A stretch of DNA of 64,000 nt. Source: Acidovorax sp. NCPPB 4044. GTDB taxonomy: Bacteria; Pseudomonadota; Gammaproteobacteria; Burkholderiales; Burkholderiaceae_C. This document shows, piece after piece, positions 36,328-46,064 of this stretch (the stretch's first letter is position 1; each line of letters opens with the position of its first letter). The translations under genes were made by a program, and so were the position numbers. Below the pieces are notes generated by a model. The model ran no database searches and was not told where the DNA came from. It saw only the letters and a list, made by a program, of their open reading frames with translations. The stretch spans positions 3,502,001 through 3,566,000 of the forward strand of contig NZ_JAMCOS010000001.1 of the NCBI RefSeq assembly GCF_028069655.1, given 5' to 3'.

Positions 36328-36786
36328 ATGGATATCGAAGAAGAAATACTAAAAGAACTCGCTCCTTATACAGGTATCAAGCATTTAGTCATCGAACACA
36401 ATCAGAGGAAAATAATAAAAACCCTCAGCAGCAAATTTCAATTCTCAGGTTCAAAGATAGACTGGAATAGAACCCAAGATCACTGGCTGCACAACTACAA
36501 CCCAGAAAACAAAACCATCGAGACAACAGAAAAACTAAAGATCGCAGAACATGAGCTTCAAAAAAGAAATTTTCAATTCGTTTTAGATCGAACTTCAAAG
36601 GTATGCTACATCAATGATTCCTCACTAAATTTCGGATTAACCATATCCAACAGAATTTTTTGGGAAATATTTAAGATATTAATAATTAACGCTCCTCAAC
36701 ACCATTATTTCCTTGCGGAAGATGGCTCTTGGTGCCTGGCAATCACCATGGAGGGTTTCATGGACTATGGAGAGTCTTTGAAATAA
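36328..36786 (+). CDS. Orphan putative immunity protein
   Basis: The 152-aa AT-rich gene starts at ATG 36328 after a strong GGAGAGG ribosome-binding site; the longer open frame upstream is GC-rich junction sequence. It has no signal peptide. The C-terminal part (LNFGLTISNRIFWEIFKILI, HHYFLAEDGSWCLAITMEGF) looks like a compact cytoplasmic antidote, but no family is recognised. No toxin tail precedes it, only an rhs scrap, so it is probably an orphan antidote kept after its toxin was lost. Confidence 0.6.
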   Translation: MDIEEEILKELAPYTGIKHLVIEHNQRKIIKTLSSKFQFSGSKIDWNRTQDHWLHNYNPENKTIETTEKLKIAEHELQKRNFQFVLDRTSKVCYINDSSLNFGLTISNRIFWEIFKILIINAPQHHYFLAEDGSWCLAITMEGFMDYGESLK

Positions 36787-36975
36787 CACGCCATTTTCAA
36801 AGCATCTTGATTCTGAAATGCTCCATCTGCCGTTCTTGCTCATACCGGATTTTCTCACCTCCTGAACATCATTCTTTTGCCAATGGAGGCGTCGGCCCGA
36901 TCTGCGGATCTATTTCATCGAATCGGAAGCCGCATAGAAACAACTCTGAACGGAAGCATTCACGCGGGCCGCACC

Positions 36976-37404
36976 TCACCCGCCCCGGTTCCGCATCCAA
37001 TCCGCCGTCCCCATGAAACTCTCCCGCAGCCGCGCCCGCAGGGCTTCAGGGACACCGCTTTCGCCCATGGCCTGGTCCATGCACGCCACCCACTGGTCGC
37101 GCTCCTTGATGCCGATGGAGAACGGCATGTGCCGCATGCGCAGGCGGGGGTGGCCGAAGCGTTCGATGTAGTGGTCCGGGCCACCCAGCCAGCCGCAGAG
37201 GAACCAGAAGAGCTTGTCGCGCGCATCGGCCAGGGTGGTGCCGTGGGCGGCGCGCAGTTCGCGGTAGGCAGGCTCCAGGTCCATGAGGTCGTAGAAGCGG
37301 TCCACGAGGGTGCGTACGGCGGGCTCGCCGCCGATCCACTCGAAGGGAGTGGCCTGGGTGGCCGGCGCGGCGGCGGGGGACGAAGAAGGGTCGGCAGAGG
37401 TCAT
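36976..37404 (-). CDS. Group II truncated haemoglobin
   Basis: The 142-aa protein binds haem and O2, and such globins help with NO or oxidative stress or O2 delivery. Residues 22-134 match the group II (trHbO/YjbI) fold: TPFEWIGGEPAVRTLVDRFY, the CD/E region LFWFLCGWLGGP, and the proximal-His segment FGHPRLRMRHMPFSIG. The ~20-residue Ala/Ser-rich N-terminus is variable. It marks the right border of the T6SS island. Confidence 0.93.
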   Translation of the reverse strand: MTSADPSSSPAAAPATQATPFEWIGGEPAVRTLVDRFYDLMDLEPAYRELRAAHGTTLADARDKLFWFLCGWLGGPDHYIERFGHPRLRMRHMPFSIGIKERDQWVACMDQAMGESGVPEALRARLRESFMGTADWMRNRGG

Positions 37405-37592
37405 GGGAGGATCTGGTCAGTCGATCGGGGGTGGGCGTAGCGTGGGGCATGCGCAGGGCCGCACACACCACCCATGCAGCCCGCGGGGTTTTCACGCCAC
37501 AGGCGAGTGGCAGGTCGCCGTGGCGCGGCATGGCACCAGGGACCCGCCATAACGATGGGGCGCAAGGCGGACGCCCGGCGCAGGCGCCCGGC

Positions 37593-40118
37593 TCACTCCG
37601 CGGCGCGGCGCAGGGTTTCCACCACGGGGCGGCGCAGCACTTCGCGCAGGCCCCACCAGCCGGCGGCCAGCGCCAGCACGGCGCCCGCGAGCGCGCCGGC
37701 CAGCGGCACCCAGGGGGTGGCCGTCCACTGGAAGTCGAACACATAGCGCGCCAGGGCCCAGCCCACGGCCACGGCCACGGTGCTGGCGAGAAAGCCGGCC
37801 AGCAGGCCGATGCCGGCCAGTTCGGCGCGCTGCACCTGCCGCAGCAGGCTGGCGCGGGCGCCCACGGCGCGCATGATGGCGAATTCCCGGGCGCGCTCCT
37901 CGCGCGTGGCGGTGACGGCCGCGAAGAGCACGACGAGACCGGCCGCCAGGGTGAAGCCGAAGAGGAATTCCACCGCGCGGATGACCTGCCCCAGCACGCG
38001 CTGCACCTGGGCCAGGGTGGCGCCCATGTCCACGTTGGTGATGTTGGGGAAGGCGCGCACGAGGGCGTTGTCGAAGCCGGGCGCACCGGGCGCGCGGTAG
38101 GCGGCCAGGTAGGTAACGGGCAACTCGGGCGGCATCTGCGCCGTGGTGTACATGACGAAGAAGTTGGCGCGCAGCGAGCTCCAGTCCACCTTGCGCAGGC
38201 TGGTGACGCGCGCCTCGCTCGGGATACCGCCGATGTCGAAGCGCAGCGTGTCGCCGAGCTTCAGGCCCAGGGTTTCGGCGATGCCGTCCTCCACGCTGAT
38301 CTCGCCGGCCGCGCCTTCGGTCCAGCGGCCGGCCACGAGGGTGTTGTGCTCGGGCGCCCGGGCGGCGTTGGAGAGGTTGAATTCGCGATCGACGAGGCGG
38401 CGGGCGCGGTCGTCGGTGTAGTCCTGCGGGCCCACTTCGCGGCCGTTGATGGCCACGAGCCGGCCGCGGATCATGGGGAACCAGTCGTAGCGCTGCACCC
38501 CCGCGTCGCGCAGCGTGGCCTGGAAGGCGTCCGCCTGGTCGGGCATGACGTTGATGACGAAGCGGTTGGGCGCATCGGCCGGCGTGGCGCGCTGCCAGCT
38601 GTCGATGAGGTCGGTGCGCAGCAGCACCAGCAGCACCAGCGCCAGCAGACCCACGGCCAGGCTGCTGACCTGCACCACCGCGTAGATGGGCCGCGCGGAG
38701 ATCTGCCGCGTGGCCAGCACCAGCCAGCGCGGCGCGGTGGCCTCGTTGACGCTGGCGCGCAGCACCTTCACGGCCAGCCAGCTCAGCAGCGCGAAGAGCG
38801 CCACCGCGCCGGCAAAGCCGCCCACGGCGATGAGGCCGAGCTTGCGGTCGCTGCTGACGGCCAGCAGCAGGGCCGCAAAGCCCGCGATGCCTACGCCCAG
38901 AACCGCCAGGGAGGCCGGCTTGAGGCCGCCCAGGTCGCGGCGGATGACCCGCAGCGGCGGCACGCGGGCCAGTTGCAGCACGGGCGGCAGGCCGAAGGCG
39001 AACATCAGCGTGAGGCCCATGCCGAAGCCGAAGGCCACGGGCCAGAGGCTGGGCGCGGGCAGCGTGGCTTCGACGAGGCCCGCGAGCAGCAGCACGAAGA
39101 CGTGGTGCACCGCGTAGCCCAGCGCCACGCCCACGGCACTGGCGAACAGGCCCACGAGCGTGAACTCCACCACGTAGCCGCCGGCGATGCCGCGCTGGCT
39201 CTGGCCGAGCACGCGCAGCAGGGCCGCGGCGTCGAGGTGGTCGTTGGCGAAGCCGCGCGCGGCCAGGGCGACGGCCACGGCGGAGAGCAGCGCGGCCAGC
39301 AGGGCCACGAGGCTCAGGAATTTCTGGGCGCGGTCGAGCGTCTGGCGCATCTCCGGGCGGCCGCTGTCGAGCGATTCCACGCGCACGCCGTGCACGGCGG
39401 GGTCCTGCAGTGCGCGGTGGGCCCAGGCGGTGAATTCCTGGACGGCAGCGGGTGAGTCGCCCGCGACGGCGAAGCGGTAGGTGAGGCGGCTGGCAGGCTG
39501 CACGAGGCCGGTGGCGGGCAGGTCCTGCGTGTTGACCATGGCGCGCGGCGCGAAGCTCATGAAGCCGGCGCCCCGGTCGGGCTCGATGGCGATGGTGCGC
39601 GCGATGCGCAGTTGCGCGTCGCCCAGCAGCAGCGGGTCGCCGACCTTCAGGCCCAGGGCTTCGAGCAGTGCGGGGTCCACCCACACCTCGCCCCGCGCGG
39701 GCACGTCGCGCGTGGGCCCGGCGGGGGCACCGGAGCCGTCGGCGGTCTGCAGGCTGCCGCGCAGGGGGTAGCCGGCCTCGACGCTCTTGAGCGCGACCAG
39801 GCGGCTGGCGCCGCCCTGCGCATCGCTGGCGCGGCCCATGGTGGGAAAGCCCAGCGTGGTCACGCCGCGCAATCCGAGCGCCCGGGCCTTGTCGGTGAAG
39901 GCTGCGGGGGTGGGCAGGTCGCTGGCGATGACCACGTCGCCCCCCAGCAGTTGCAGCGCGTCGCGCTCCAGGCCGCCCTGCAGCCGGTCGGCAAAAAAGC
40001 CCACGGAGGTGAGCGCTGCCACGGCCAGCGCCACGGCGACGACAAGGAGGCGCAGGCCCCCGGCGCGCAGATCGCGCCAGAGCGTGCGCCAGCCCAGCAG
40101 GAAGAAGGACGGCATCAT
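37593..40118 (-). CDS. FtsX-like ABC transporter permease
   Basis: The 841-aa inner-membrane protein starts at the MM pair (40118/40115), preceded by AAGGTG. It has an N-terminal TM helix (LRLLVVAVALAVAALTSVGF), a large periplasmic domain with the MacB-type pattern, then several TM segments (VALLAALLSAVAVALAARGF, SLAVGLLALVLLVLL). A second periplasmic domain and a C-terminal four-helix FtsX block with TREERAREFAIMRAVGA complete it. It resembles YbbP-type double-FtsX permeases. The usual partner ATPase (YbbA-like) is not adjacent here. Substrate unknown; such systems move lipids or lipoproteins or act mechanically on the envelope. Confidence 0.88.
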   Translation of the reverse strand: MMPSFFLLGWRTLWRDLRAGGLRLLVVAVALAVAALTSVGFFADRLQGGLERDALQLLGGDVVIASDLPTPAAFTDKARALGLRGVTTLGFPTMGRASDAQGGASRLVALKSVEAGYPLRGSLQTADGSGAPAGPTRDVPARGEVWVDPALLEALGLKVGDPLLLGDAQLRIARTIAIEPDRGAGFMSFAPRAMVNTQDLPATGLVQPASRLTYRFAVAGDSPAAVQEFTAWAHRALQDPAVHGVRVESLDSGRPEMRQTLDRAQKFLSLVALLAALLSAVAVALAARGFANDHLDAAALLRVLGQSQRGIAGGYVVEFTLVGLFASAVGVALGYAVHHVFVLLLAGLVEATLPAPSLWPVAFGFGMGLTLMFAFGLPPVLQLARVPPLRVIRRDLGGLKPASLAVLGVGIAGFAALLLAVSSDRKLGLIAVGGFAGAVALFALLSWLAVKVLRASVNEATAPRWLVLATRQISARPIYAVVQVSSLAVGLLALVLLVLLRTDLIDSWQRATPADAPNRFVINVMPDQADAFQATLRDAGVQRYDWFPMIRGRLVAINGREVGPQDYTDDRARRLVDREFNLSNAARAPEHNTLVAGRWTEGAAGEISVEDGIAETLGLKLGDTLRFDIGGIPSEARVTSLRKVDWSSLRANFFVMYTTAQMPPELPVTYLAAYRAPGAPGFDNALVRAFPNITNVDMGATLAQVQRVLGQVIRAVEFLFGFTLAAGLVVLFAAVTATREERAREFAIMRAVGARASLLRQVQRAELAGIGLLAGFLASTVAVAVGWALARYVFDFQWTATPWVPLAGALAGAVLALAAGWWGLREVLRRPVVETLRRAAE

Positions 40119-40206
40119 GGGCGGCACCTTAGCGCAAATGGCCCGCCCCTCCACCGCCGCGGGGCACCCGGCCGCAGGGCGCCCGGAAACCGCGGCGCCG
40201 CGCGAT

Positions 40207-40596
40207 TCAGGCGCCGCCGATGCCGACCGTGACGCGCCCGGTGCCGGCGCACTCGGCACACGGCGCGCCCTCGCGGCGGCCGCTGCCGCCACAGGCAGGG
40301 CACAGGTCTTCGCCCGTGCCGGGCGTACCGGGGGCCGCTTCGTCGCCGGGCGCCAGCGGCGGGCGGGCTTCGCGGGGCTCAATGCCGCTGCGCGGCCCGG
40401 CCGGCGGGGCGGATGCCGCGGGCCGCGGCGCTCCGGTGCCGTCGTTGTCGAAGGAGGCGCCGGGATCCTCTTCACCGGCGACCGAAGCCCCGAAGGACAG
40501 GGGATCCCGGCCGGGCTGTCCGCCCGCGGGAGATTCACCGGAGGGTGCGGGCGCGGACGAAGCAGCCGAGGCTGGCGGGAACGGTGCGGATGCCAT
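40207..40596 (-). CDS. Small protein with DnaJ-type zinc-finger motif
   Basis: The 129-aa protein starts at 40596 with an AGGAGA ribosome-binding site. The first 90 residues are low-complexity (Ala, Pro, Gly, Ser). The C-terminus has two CxxCxGxG-like units (CPACGGSGRREGAPCAECAG), as in the DnaJ cysteine-rich domain, which would bind one zinc. It may be a protein- or RNA-binding accessory. Function is not known. Confidence 0.7.
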   Translation of the reverse strand: MASAPFPPASAASSAPAPSGESPAGGQPGRDPLSFGASVAGEEDPGASFDNDGTGAPRPAASAPPAGPRSGIEPREARPPLAPGDEAAPGTPGTGEDLCPACGGSGRREGAPCAECAGTGRVTVGIGGA

Positions 40597-40765
40597 GGAT
40601 GTCGATCTCCTGAAGAATGCGTTGCGGAATGGACTGCGATCGCTCGCCGGGCGCCGACCACGATCGATGGCCGGCAAACGGCATGCCCACCCCTCCCCGG
40701 ACCACAGGCTTTGGGCGCGGCGCTCGTGGCGGAGCCGGCCGCGGGGGGCGGTACCGCCGGCGGTG

Positions 40766-42004
40766 TCAGCCGGCGTAGCGCACGGCGCGCGGAGGCCGGC
40801 ACAGGCCCCAGAGCACCATCCCGGCCTGCCCGGCCAGGTCCACGGCCAACGAGGTCGGCGCGGACACGGTGGCCAGCAGGGGGATGTCCCTGCGCGCGCA
40901 TTTGCGGACCAGCTCATAGCTGGCCCGGCTCGACATCACGACAAAGCCTTCCTCGCCCGACCGGCCCTGTGCGGCCAGGCGGCCGATGAGCTTGTCGAGT
41001 GCGTTGTGGCGGCCCACGTCTTCGAGCAGGTCGGTGAGTTCGCCGTCCGGCGTGGCCCAGGCCGCCGCATGCAGTGCGCCCGCCGCTGCGTTGAGCACCT
41101 GCAGCGGCGGCATGGCGGCCACCGCGCGCAGCACGGCAGCGGCCGGCAGCGCCGCCACCCAGGGGCGCTGCGCGACCCGCTCGGGCACCAGGTCCAGCGC
41201 CTGCAGGCTGTCGATGCCGCACAGTCCGCAGCCCGTGCGGCCCGCGAGCGCGCGGCGCCGTTCCTTGAGGCGTGCGAAGCAGCGCGGCGCGATGTCCAGG
41301 TGCACTTCGCAGGCCGCGCCCACGCCGGCCTCCGCGCCGTCGCGGGAGAACACTTCGATGCCGCGGCAGTCGGCCGGGGTGTCGATCAGGCCTTCGCTGA
41401 GCGCAAAACCCAGGGCGAACTCCTCCAGATCGGACGGCGTGGCCATCATCACCGCGTGCGAGAGGCCGTTGAAGACCAGGGCCACGGGCACTTCGGCAGC
41501 CACTGCATCGTCCTGCCAGGCAGGCGCCGGCAACGGCGAGGCCCCCGCATCCACACTCGCACCCGGCACGAGGCCGGCGGCCGCATGCCGCTGCACCGCG
41601 CGCGCAACCACGGGGCCGGGCAGCGCGGCAGGTTCGTCGCCGGCGGGCTCGGTGCCGGACTGCGCCGGCACGCCCGCTGCGGATTTCAGAGACGCGGCCT
41701 CGGCGCCTCCCTGCGGGCCGGCACCGGCGCCGTTGTCGGTATCCGTCCCCGTGCCGGCCTGGGCGCGGCCGGGCTCCGTCAGCCGGGCCATCCAGCGCTC
41801 GCCGTCCTGCGCCACCTGCACCCAGCCAGGGCCTGGCGTGCCCCCCAACCGGGCATCGCTGAGCAAATGAAGGCGCCGCAGCACCACGCTGCCCGAGAGC
41901 CCCAGGCGCTTGGCGAGCCGGGGCAGCGAGACGCCCTGCGGCCCGTCCAGTTCGGCCAGCGCCGACAGCAGTGCGGCCGTGAGGCCATCGGTTGCGCCCG
42001 CCAC
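40766..42004 (-). CDS. fdhD: FdhD sulfurtransferase with N-terminal winged-helix-like extension
   Basis: FdhD passes sulfur from a cysteine desulfurase to the Mo-bis-MGD cofactor of formate dehydrogenases. The C-terminal ~260 residues are clearly FdhD: EEFALGFALSEGLI, the active loop GRTGCGLCGI and DVGRHNALDKLIG. Before it lie a helix-turn-helix-like segment (LTAALLSALAELDGPQGVSL, LAKRLGLSGSVVLRRL) and a long Gly/Ala linker. I take GTG at 42004, 7 bp after the oxidoreductase stop; ATG 42130 within the upstream gene is an alternative. Fusion or extension may add regulation (inference). Confidence 0.85.
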   Translation of the reverse strand: MAGATDGLTAALLSALAELDGPQGVSLPRLAKRLGLSGSVVLRRLHLLSDARLGGTPGPGWVQVAQDGERWMARLTEPGRAQAGTGTDTDNGAGAGPQGGAEAASLKSAAGVPAQSGTEPAGDEPAALPGPVVARAVQRHAAAGLVPGASVDAGASPLPAPAWQDDAVAAEVPVALVFNGLSHAVMMATPSDLEEFALGFALSEGLIDTPADCRGIEVFSRDGAEAGVGAACEVHLDIAPRCFARLKERRRALAGRTGCGLCGIDSLQALDLVPERVAQRPWVAALPAAAVLRAVAAMPPLQVLNAAAGALHAAAWATPDGELTDLLEDVGRHNALDKLIGRLAAQGRSGEEGFVVMSSRASYELVRKCARRDIPLLATVSAPTSLAVDLAGQAGMVLWGLCRPPRAVRYAG

Positions 42005-42011
42005 GCCCGTG

Positions 42012-44357
42012 TCAGGCCTCGGCTGCCGCCGTCGCCGCGGCGGCGGCCGGCTGCCCGGCAGCGGCGGCGTCAGTGCTCGCACTGGGCAGGAGCACCACGG
42101 GGATCGACTTGGACGTGGGGGTGCCTGCATTCAGCGCCACGGACGAGAGCGGGACCAGCGGGTTCGTCTCGGGGTAGTAGGCCGCGAGGTTGCCGCGCGG
42201 AATGTCGTAGCCCACCAGCTTGAAGCGGTCGGCACGGCGCTCCTGGCCGTCGCTCCACACGGTGCGGATGTCCACCCAGTCGCCATCCTTCAGGCCCAGC
42301 GCCCGGATGTCCTCGGGGTGGATGAACACCACCCGGCGCTGGCCGTACACGCCGCGGTAGCGGTCGTCGTGCCCGTAGATGGTGGTGTTGTACTGGTCGT
42401 GCGACCGCGTGGTGAGCAGCGTGAAGACCACCGTGTCGCGCGTGCGGGCCCGCGCCTGGTGCACCGGGGTGTCCTGCGGCACGGGATGCGGCACGAAGCC
42501 GGCCTTGCGCGTGGCGGTGTTCCACACGCGCTCGCTGGCCGTGTTGCGCAGGCGGAAGCCCCCGGGCACGGCCACGCGCCGGTTGAAATCCTTGAAGTCC
42601 ACGAACACCTGCTCGATCTTGTCGCGGATGCGCGCGTAGTCCTCGATCAGCCAGAGCCAGGGGGTGCGGGTGCGCTCGCCCAGCGTGGCCGCCGCGAGCC
42701 GCGCGACGATGGCGGGCTCGGACAGCAGGTGCTCCGAGGCGGGCGGGTTGATGCCCGCCGAGATGTGCACCATGCTCATGGAATCCTCCACCGTCACGCC
42801 CTGCGGGCCCGTGGCCTGCATGTCGATCTCGGTGCGGCCCAGGCACGGCAGGATCAGCGCCTCGCGGCCATGCACGATGTGGCTGCGGTTGAGCTTGGTG
42901 GTCACGTGCACCGTGAGGTCGCAGCGCGTGAGCGCCTTCCACGTCTCGTAGGTGTCGGGCGTGGCGGCCGCGAAGTTGCCGCCCAGGGCGAAGAACACGC
43001 GGCCCCTGCCGTCCAGCATGGCGCGGATCGCTTCCACCGTATCGACCCCGGGCTCGCGCGGCGGCTCGAAGCCGAAGACTTCCTGCAGCCGGTCGAGCAG
43101 CGCGGCGGGAGGCTTCTCCCAGATGCCCATGGTGCGGTCGCCCTGCACGTTGCTGTGGCCGCGCACCGGGCACGGGCCCGCGCCGGGGCGGCCGATGTTG
43201 CCGCGCAGCATGAGCCAGTTGACGATCATCTGGATGGTGGCCACCGAGTGCATGTGCTGGGTGATGCCCATGCCCCAGCAGGCGATCACGCGCCGGGCCT
43301 GCCGGTAGACCTCGGCCGCGGCGCGGATCTGCGCTTGCGAGAGCCCCGACTCCTGCTCGATCAGGCCCCACGATTCGGCGCGGACGTCGGCCAGCAGCGC
43401 ATCGACGCCCGTGGTGTGTTCCTGGATGAAATCGTGGTCGAACACGCCGCCCTCGCGGTCCTCGATCTCCACGAGGTGCTTCATCATTCCCTTGACCGCC
43501 GCCAGGTCGCCCCCCACCCGCAGCTGGAAGTAGTGCGTGCTGATGGGCGTGGACCCGAGGGTGGCCATCTCCATCTTGCTCTGCGGATCGGCAAAACGCT
43601 CCAGCCCCCGCTCGCGCAGCGGATTGAAGCTCACGATCTGTGCGCCGCGCTTGTGGGCGGCGCGCAGCTCGCCCAGCATGCGCGGGTGGTTGGTGCCGGG
43701 GTTCTGGCCGAAGATGAAGATGGCGTCGGCTTCCTCGAAATCCTGCAGCGTCACCGTGCCCTTGCCCACGCCGATCTGCGGGCGCATGGCGCTGCCGCTG
43801 GGCTCGTGGCACATGTTGGAGCAGTCGGGAAAGTTGTTCGTGCCGTACTCCCGCACGAAGAGCTGGTAGAGGAACGCGGCCTCGTTGCTGGCTCGGCCCG
43901 AGGTGTAGAAGATGGCCTGGTTCGGGTCGGGCAGCGCCTGGAGGTGGCGAGCGATGATCCCGAACGCATCGTCCCAGGCGATGGGCACGTAGTGGTCGCT
44001 GGCCGCGTCGTAGACCATGGGGTGCGTGAGGCGCCCCTGGTCTTCCAGCCAGAAATCGCTCTGCTCGGCCAGCTCGGCCACGGTGTGGCGCGCGAACAGC
44101 TCGGGCCCGGCACGCCGCGCGGTGGCCTCGGCCGCCACGGCCTTGGCGCCGTTCTCGCAGAACTCGAACGTGGAGGCGTGGTTGCGGTCGGGCCAGGCGC
44201 AGCCCGGACAGTCGAACCCGTCGGGCTGGTTGGCCGACAGCAGCGTCTTGGCGCCCTTGATCGGGATGTCCTGCTGCCGGAGCGTCTTGCCGACGGAGCG
44301 CAGCGCCCCCCAGCCACCGGCCGGGCCGTTGTAGAACTCGATTTTCTGCTCGCTCAT
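42012..44357 (-). CDS. FdhF/YdeP-family molybdopterin oxidoreductase
   Basis: The 781-aa cytoplasmic enzyme binds Mo/W-bis-MGD. The N-terminus has cysteines in DCPGCAWPD and FCENGAKA, possible FeS ligands. The family's catalytic-site region includes FPDCSNMCHEPSG, and FGQNPGTNHPRML is typical of the MGD-binding domain. The C-terminal barrel (FTLLTTRSHDQYNTTIYG) completes the fold. YdeP-type proteins are formate-dehydrogenase-like; the substrate is often unproven. FdhD directly downstream supports a Mo-bis-MGD enzyme. A GAGGAG ribosome-binding site precedes the ATG. Confidence 0.9.
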   Translation of the reverse strand: MSEQKIEFYNGPAGGWGALRSVGKTLRQQDIPIKGAKTLLSANQPDGFDCPGCAWPDRNHASTFEFCENGAKAVAAEATARRAGPELFARHTVAELAEQSDFWLEDQGRLTHPMVYDAASDHYVPIAWDDAFGIIARHLQALPDPNQAIFYTSGRASNEAAFLYQLFVREYGTNNFPDCSNMCHEPSGSAMRPQIGVGKGTVTLQDFEEADAIFIFGQNPGTNHPRMLGELRAAHKRGAQIVSFNPLRERGLERFADPQSKMEMATLGSTPISTHYFQLRVGGDLAAVKGMMKHLVEIEDREGGVFDHDFIQEHTTGVDALLADVRAESWGLIEQESGLSQAQIRAAAEVYRQARRVIACWGMGITQHMHSVATIQMIVNWLMLRGNIGRPGAGPCPVRGHSNVQGDRTMGIWEKPPAALLDRLQEVFGFEPPREPGVDTVEAIRAMLDGRGRVFFALGGNFAAATPDTYETWKALTRCDLTVHVTTKLNRSHIVHGREALILPCLGRTEIDMQATGPQGVTVEDSMSMVHISAGINPPASEHLLSEPAIVARLAAATLGERTRTPWLWLIEDYARIRDKIEQVFVDFKDFNRRVAVPGGFRLRNTASERVWNTATRKAGFVPHPVPQDTPVHQARARTRDTVVFTLLTTRSHDQYNTTIYGHDDRYRGVYGQRRVVFIHPEDIRALGLKDGDWVDIRTVWSDGQERRADRFKLVGYDIPRGNLAAYYPETNPLVPLSSVALNAGTPTSKSIPVVLLPSASTDAAAAGQPAAAAATAAAEA

Positions 44358-44527
44358 CGTGGTCTCCTCAGACGGAAGCTTTGTGGGGGGACGCCAGGGC
44401 GTACGGGGCCGGAAGGCTACGCCGTTGCGCCGCCCCTGGCGGGCGGGGGGTTATGTGGGGCTGGCGGGACGGGGGTGCGCATGGGGGAAATGTCCGGTCG
44501 GCAGGTCGGTCGTGGCACCTGGAACGG

Positions 44528-46048
44528 TCAGCCCGCCGTCTTGAACTTCGCCGTGGCATCGGCCAGCCCCGCCGCCTGCTCACGCATGCGCAGCGCCGCG
44601 GCCGCGGCTTCCTCGACGAGCGCGGCATTCTGCTGGGTCATCTGCTCGATGCGCTCCACGCTGTGGTGGATCCCTTCGATGCCGCTGCTCTGCTGGCCGC
44701 TCGCCGTGGCGATGCCCTCGATGAGCCGCGTGACCTCGGAGATCGACCCTGCAATGCCCTGCATGGACACGCGGGCCGCATCGACCAGACCGCCGCCCGC
44801 GTCGGCGCGGTCGACCGAGGCCGAGATCAGCGTGCGGATCTCGCGCGCCGCGCCCGAGGACCGCTGGGCCAGCGCCCGCACCTCGGACGCCACGACCGCG
44901 AAGCCCCTGCCCTGCTCGCCCGCGCGGGCCGCCTCCACCGCCGCGTTCAGCGCGAGGATGTTGGTCTGGAAGGCAATGCTGTCGATGATGCCGATGATGT
45001 CGCGGATGCGGTGGGCATCGTCCCGCATCTCGGTCATCGTGGCCACCACGCGGTCCACCGCCTCGCTGCTCTGCGCGGAGGTGCGGGACACGGTCGCCAT
45101 GAGGCCGTTGACCTGCTGCGCATGCCCGGCGTTCTGCGACACGGTGGCGGTGAGCTGCTCCAGCGCCGACGCGGCCGCGTTCACCTCGCCGGCCTGCTGC
45201 TCGGTACGGTTCGCCAGGTCGCCGTTGCCTTCCGCGATCTCCCGGGTGGCCACGCGCAGCCCTTCGGCGCCCTCGCGCACCTGCGAGACCAGCCCTGTGA
45301 GGCCGACGCCGATGCCGTTGATCGCCTGCAGCATCTGGCCCACCTCGTCGCGGCGGGAGACGTGCATCTGCGTGGTCAGGTCGCCTGCGGCGATGCGCTG
45401 CGCCGCCGCGCAGCCCTCTGCGACGGGACCGGTGATGCCCCGCTGCGCCAGCGCGTACACCAGCGCCGCCACGATCAGGGGCAAGGCGACCGATACCGCG
45501 AGCCAGGCAGGCTGCAGGGGCGGCAGCAGCAGCCACGCCAGCGCGCCCACGGCGTACTGGGCCGCCACCACCGACAGCGCCAGGCGCGCGGCCGCCCCCA
45601 GGGCGGGGATGCCGCTCACGTCGAGCCCCACGTACAGCACGCCCACGACCTGGCCCGCCGCATCGCGCACGGGGTCGTAGCGCGTCATGTTCTGCCGGCC
45701 GAAGACCGTGGCGTAGCCCGCATAGGACCTTCCCGCCAGCAGGGTCCGGTAGGCCGGGTGAGAACGGTCGAGCATCGTGCCGATGGCGCGCTCGCCGTCC
45801 TGCTTGCGCACCGAGGTGGCGATGCGCACGAAGTCCTCGCCCTGCCGTGCGAACACGGTGGCCCGCACGCCGGTCTGCTCCGTGAACCGGTCGATGGGGG
45901 CGAAATCGCCGTTCAGCACCTGCCCGCCGCAACGCAGCAGCGGGGGCTGGCCGCCGGCGGCCGCTTCGAGGCTGAAGGTGCCGGAATGCTCGGCGGCGAA
46001 CCGCCGGGCCGCCGCGCCGATGCGGCGGGTCAGGGAGCCGGGCAACAT
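44528..46048 (-). CDS. Methyl-accepting chemotaxis protein with Cache-like sensor
   Basis: The 506-aa receptor has a Cache-like segment (residues ~20-155: [57 protein letters not shown]), two TM helices (~158-215), a HAMP domain, and an MCP signalling tip with the conserved [19 protein letters not shown]. Oddly there is no TM or signal peptide before the sensor, so the sensor may face the cytoplasm. The GGGAGG ribosome-binding site and 16-bp spacing to the transporter gene upstream favour this start. Co-transcription with an OFA transporter suggests it senses that substrate or the cell's energy state (inference). Confidence 0.85.
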   Translation of the reverse strand: MLPGSLTRRIGAAARRFAAEHSGTFSLEAAAGGQPPLLRCGGQVLNGDFAPIDRFTEQTGVRATVFARQGEDFVRIATSVRKQDGERAIGTMLDRSHPAYRTLLAGRSYAGYATVFGRQNMTRYDPVRDAAGQVVGVLYVGLDVSGIPALGAAARLALSVVAAQYAVGALAWLLLPPLQPAWLAVSVALPLIVAALVYALAQRGITGPVAEGCAAAQRIAAGDLTTQMHVSRRDEVGQMLQAINGIGVGLTGLVSQVREGAEGLRVATREIAEGNGDLANRTEQQAGEVNAAASALEQLTATVSQNAGHAQQVNGLMATVSRTSAQSSEAVDRVVATMTEMRDDAHRIRDIIGIIDSIAFQTNILALNAAVEAARAGEQGRGFAVVASEVRALAQRSSGAAREIRTLISASVDRADAGGGLVDAARVSMQGIAGSISEVTRLIEGIATASGQQSSGIEGIHHSVERIEQMTQQNAALVEEAAAAALRMREQAAGLADATAKFKTAG

Positions 46049-46064
46049 GGCCGCGCCCTCCCGC

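Noticed and set aside
37431..39455. Long plus-strand frame opposite the ABC permease
   Set aside because: Composition is an antisense shadow (His/Gln/Gly-rich); the minus strand encodes a recognised permease.
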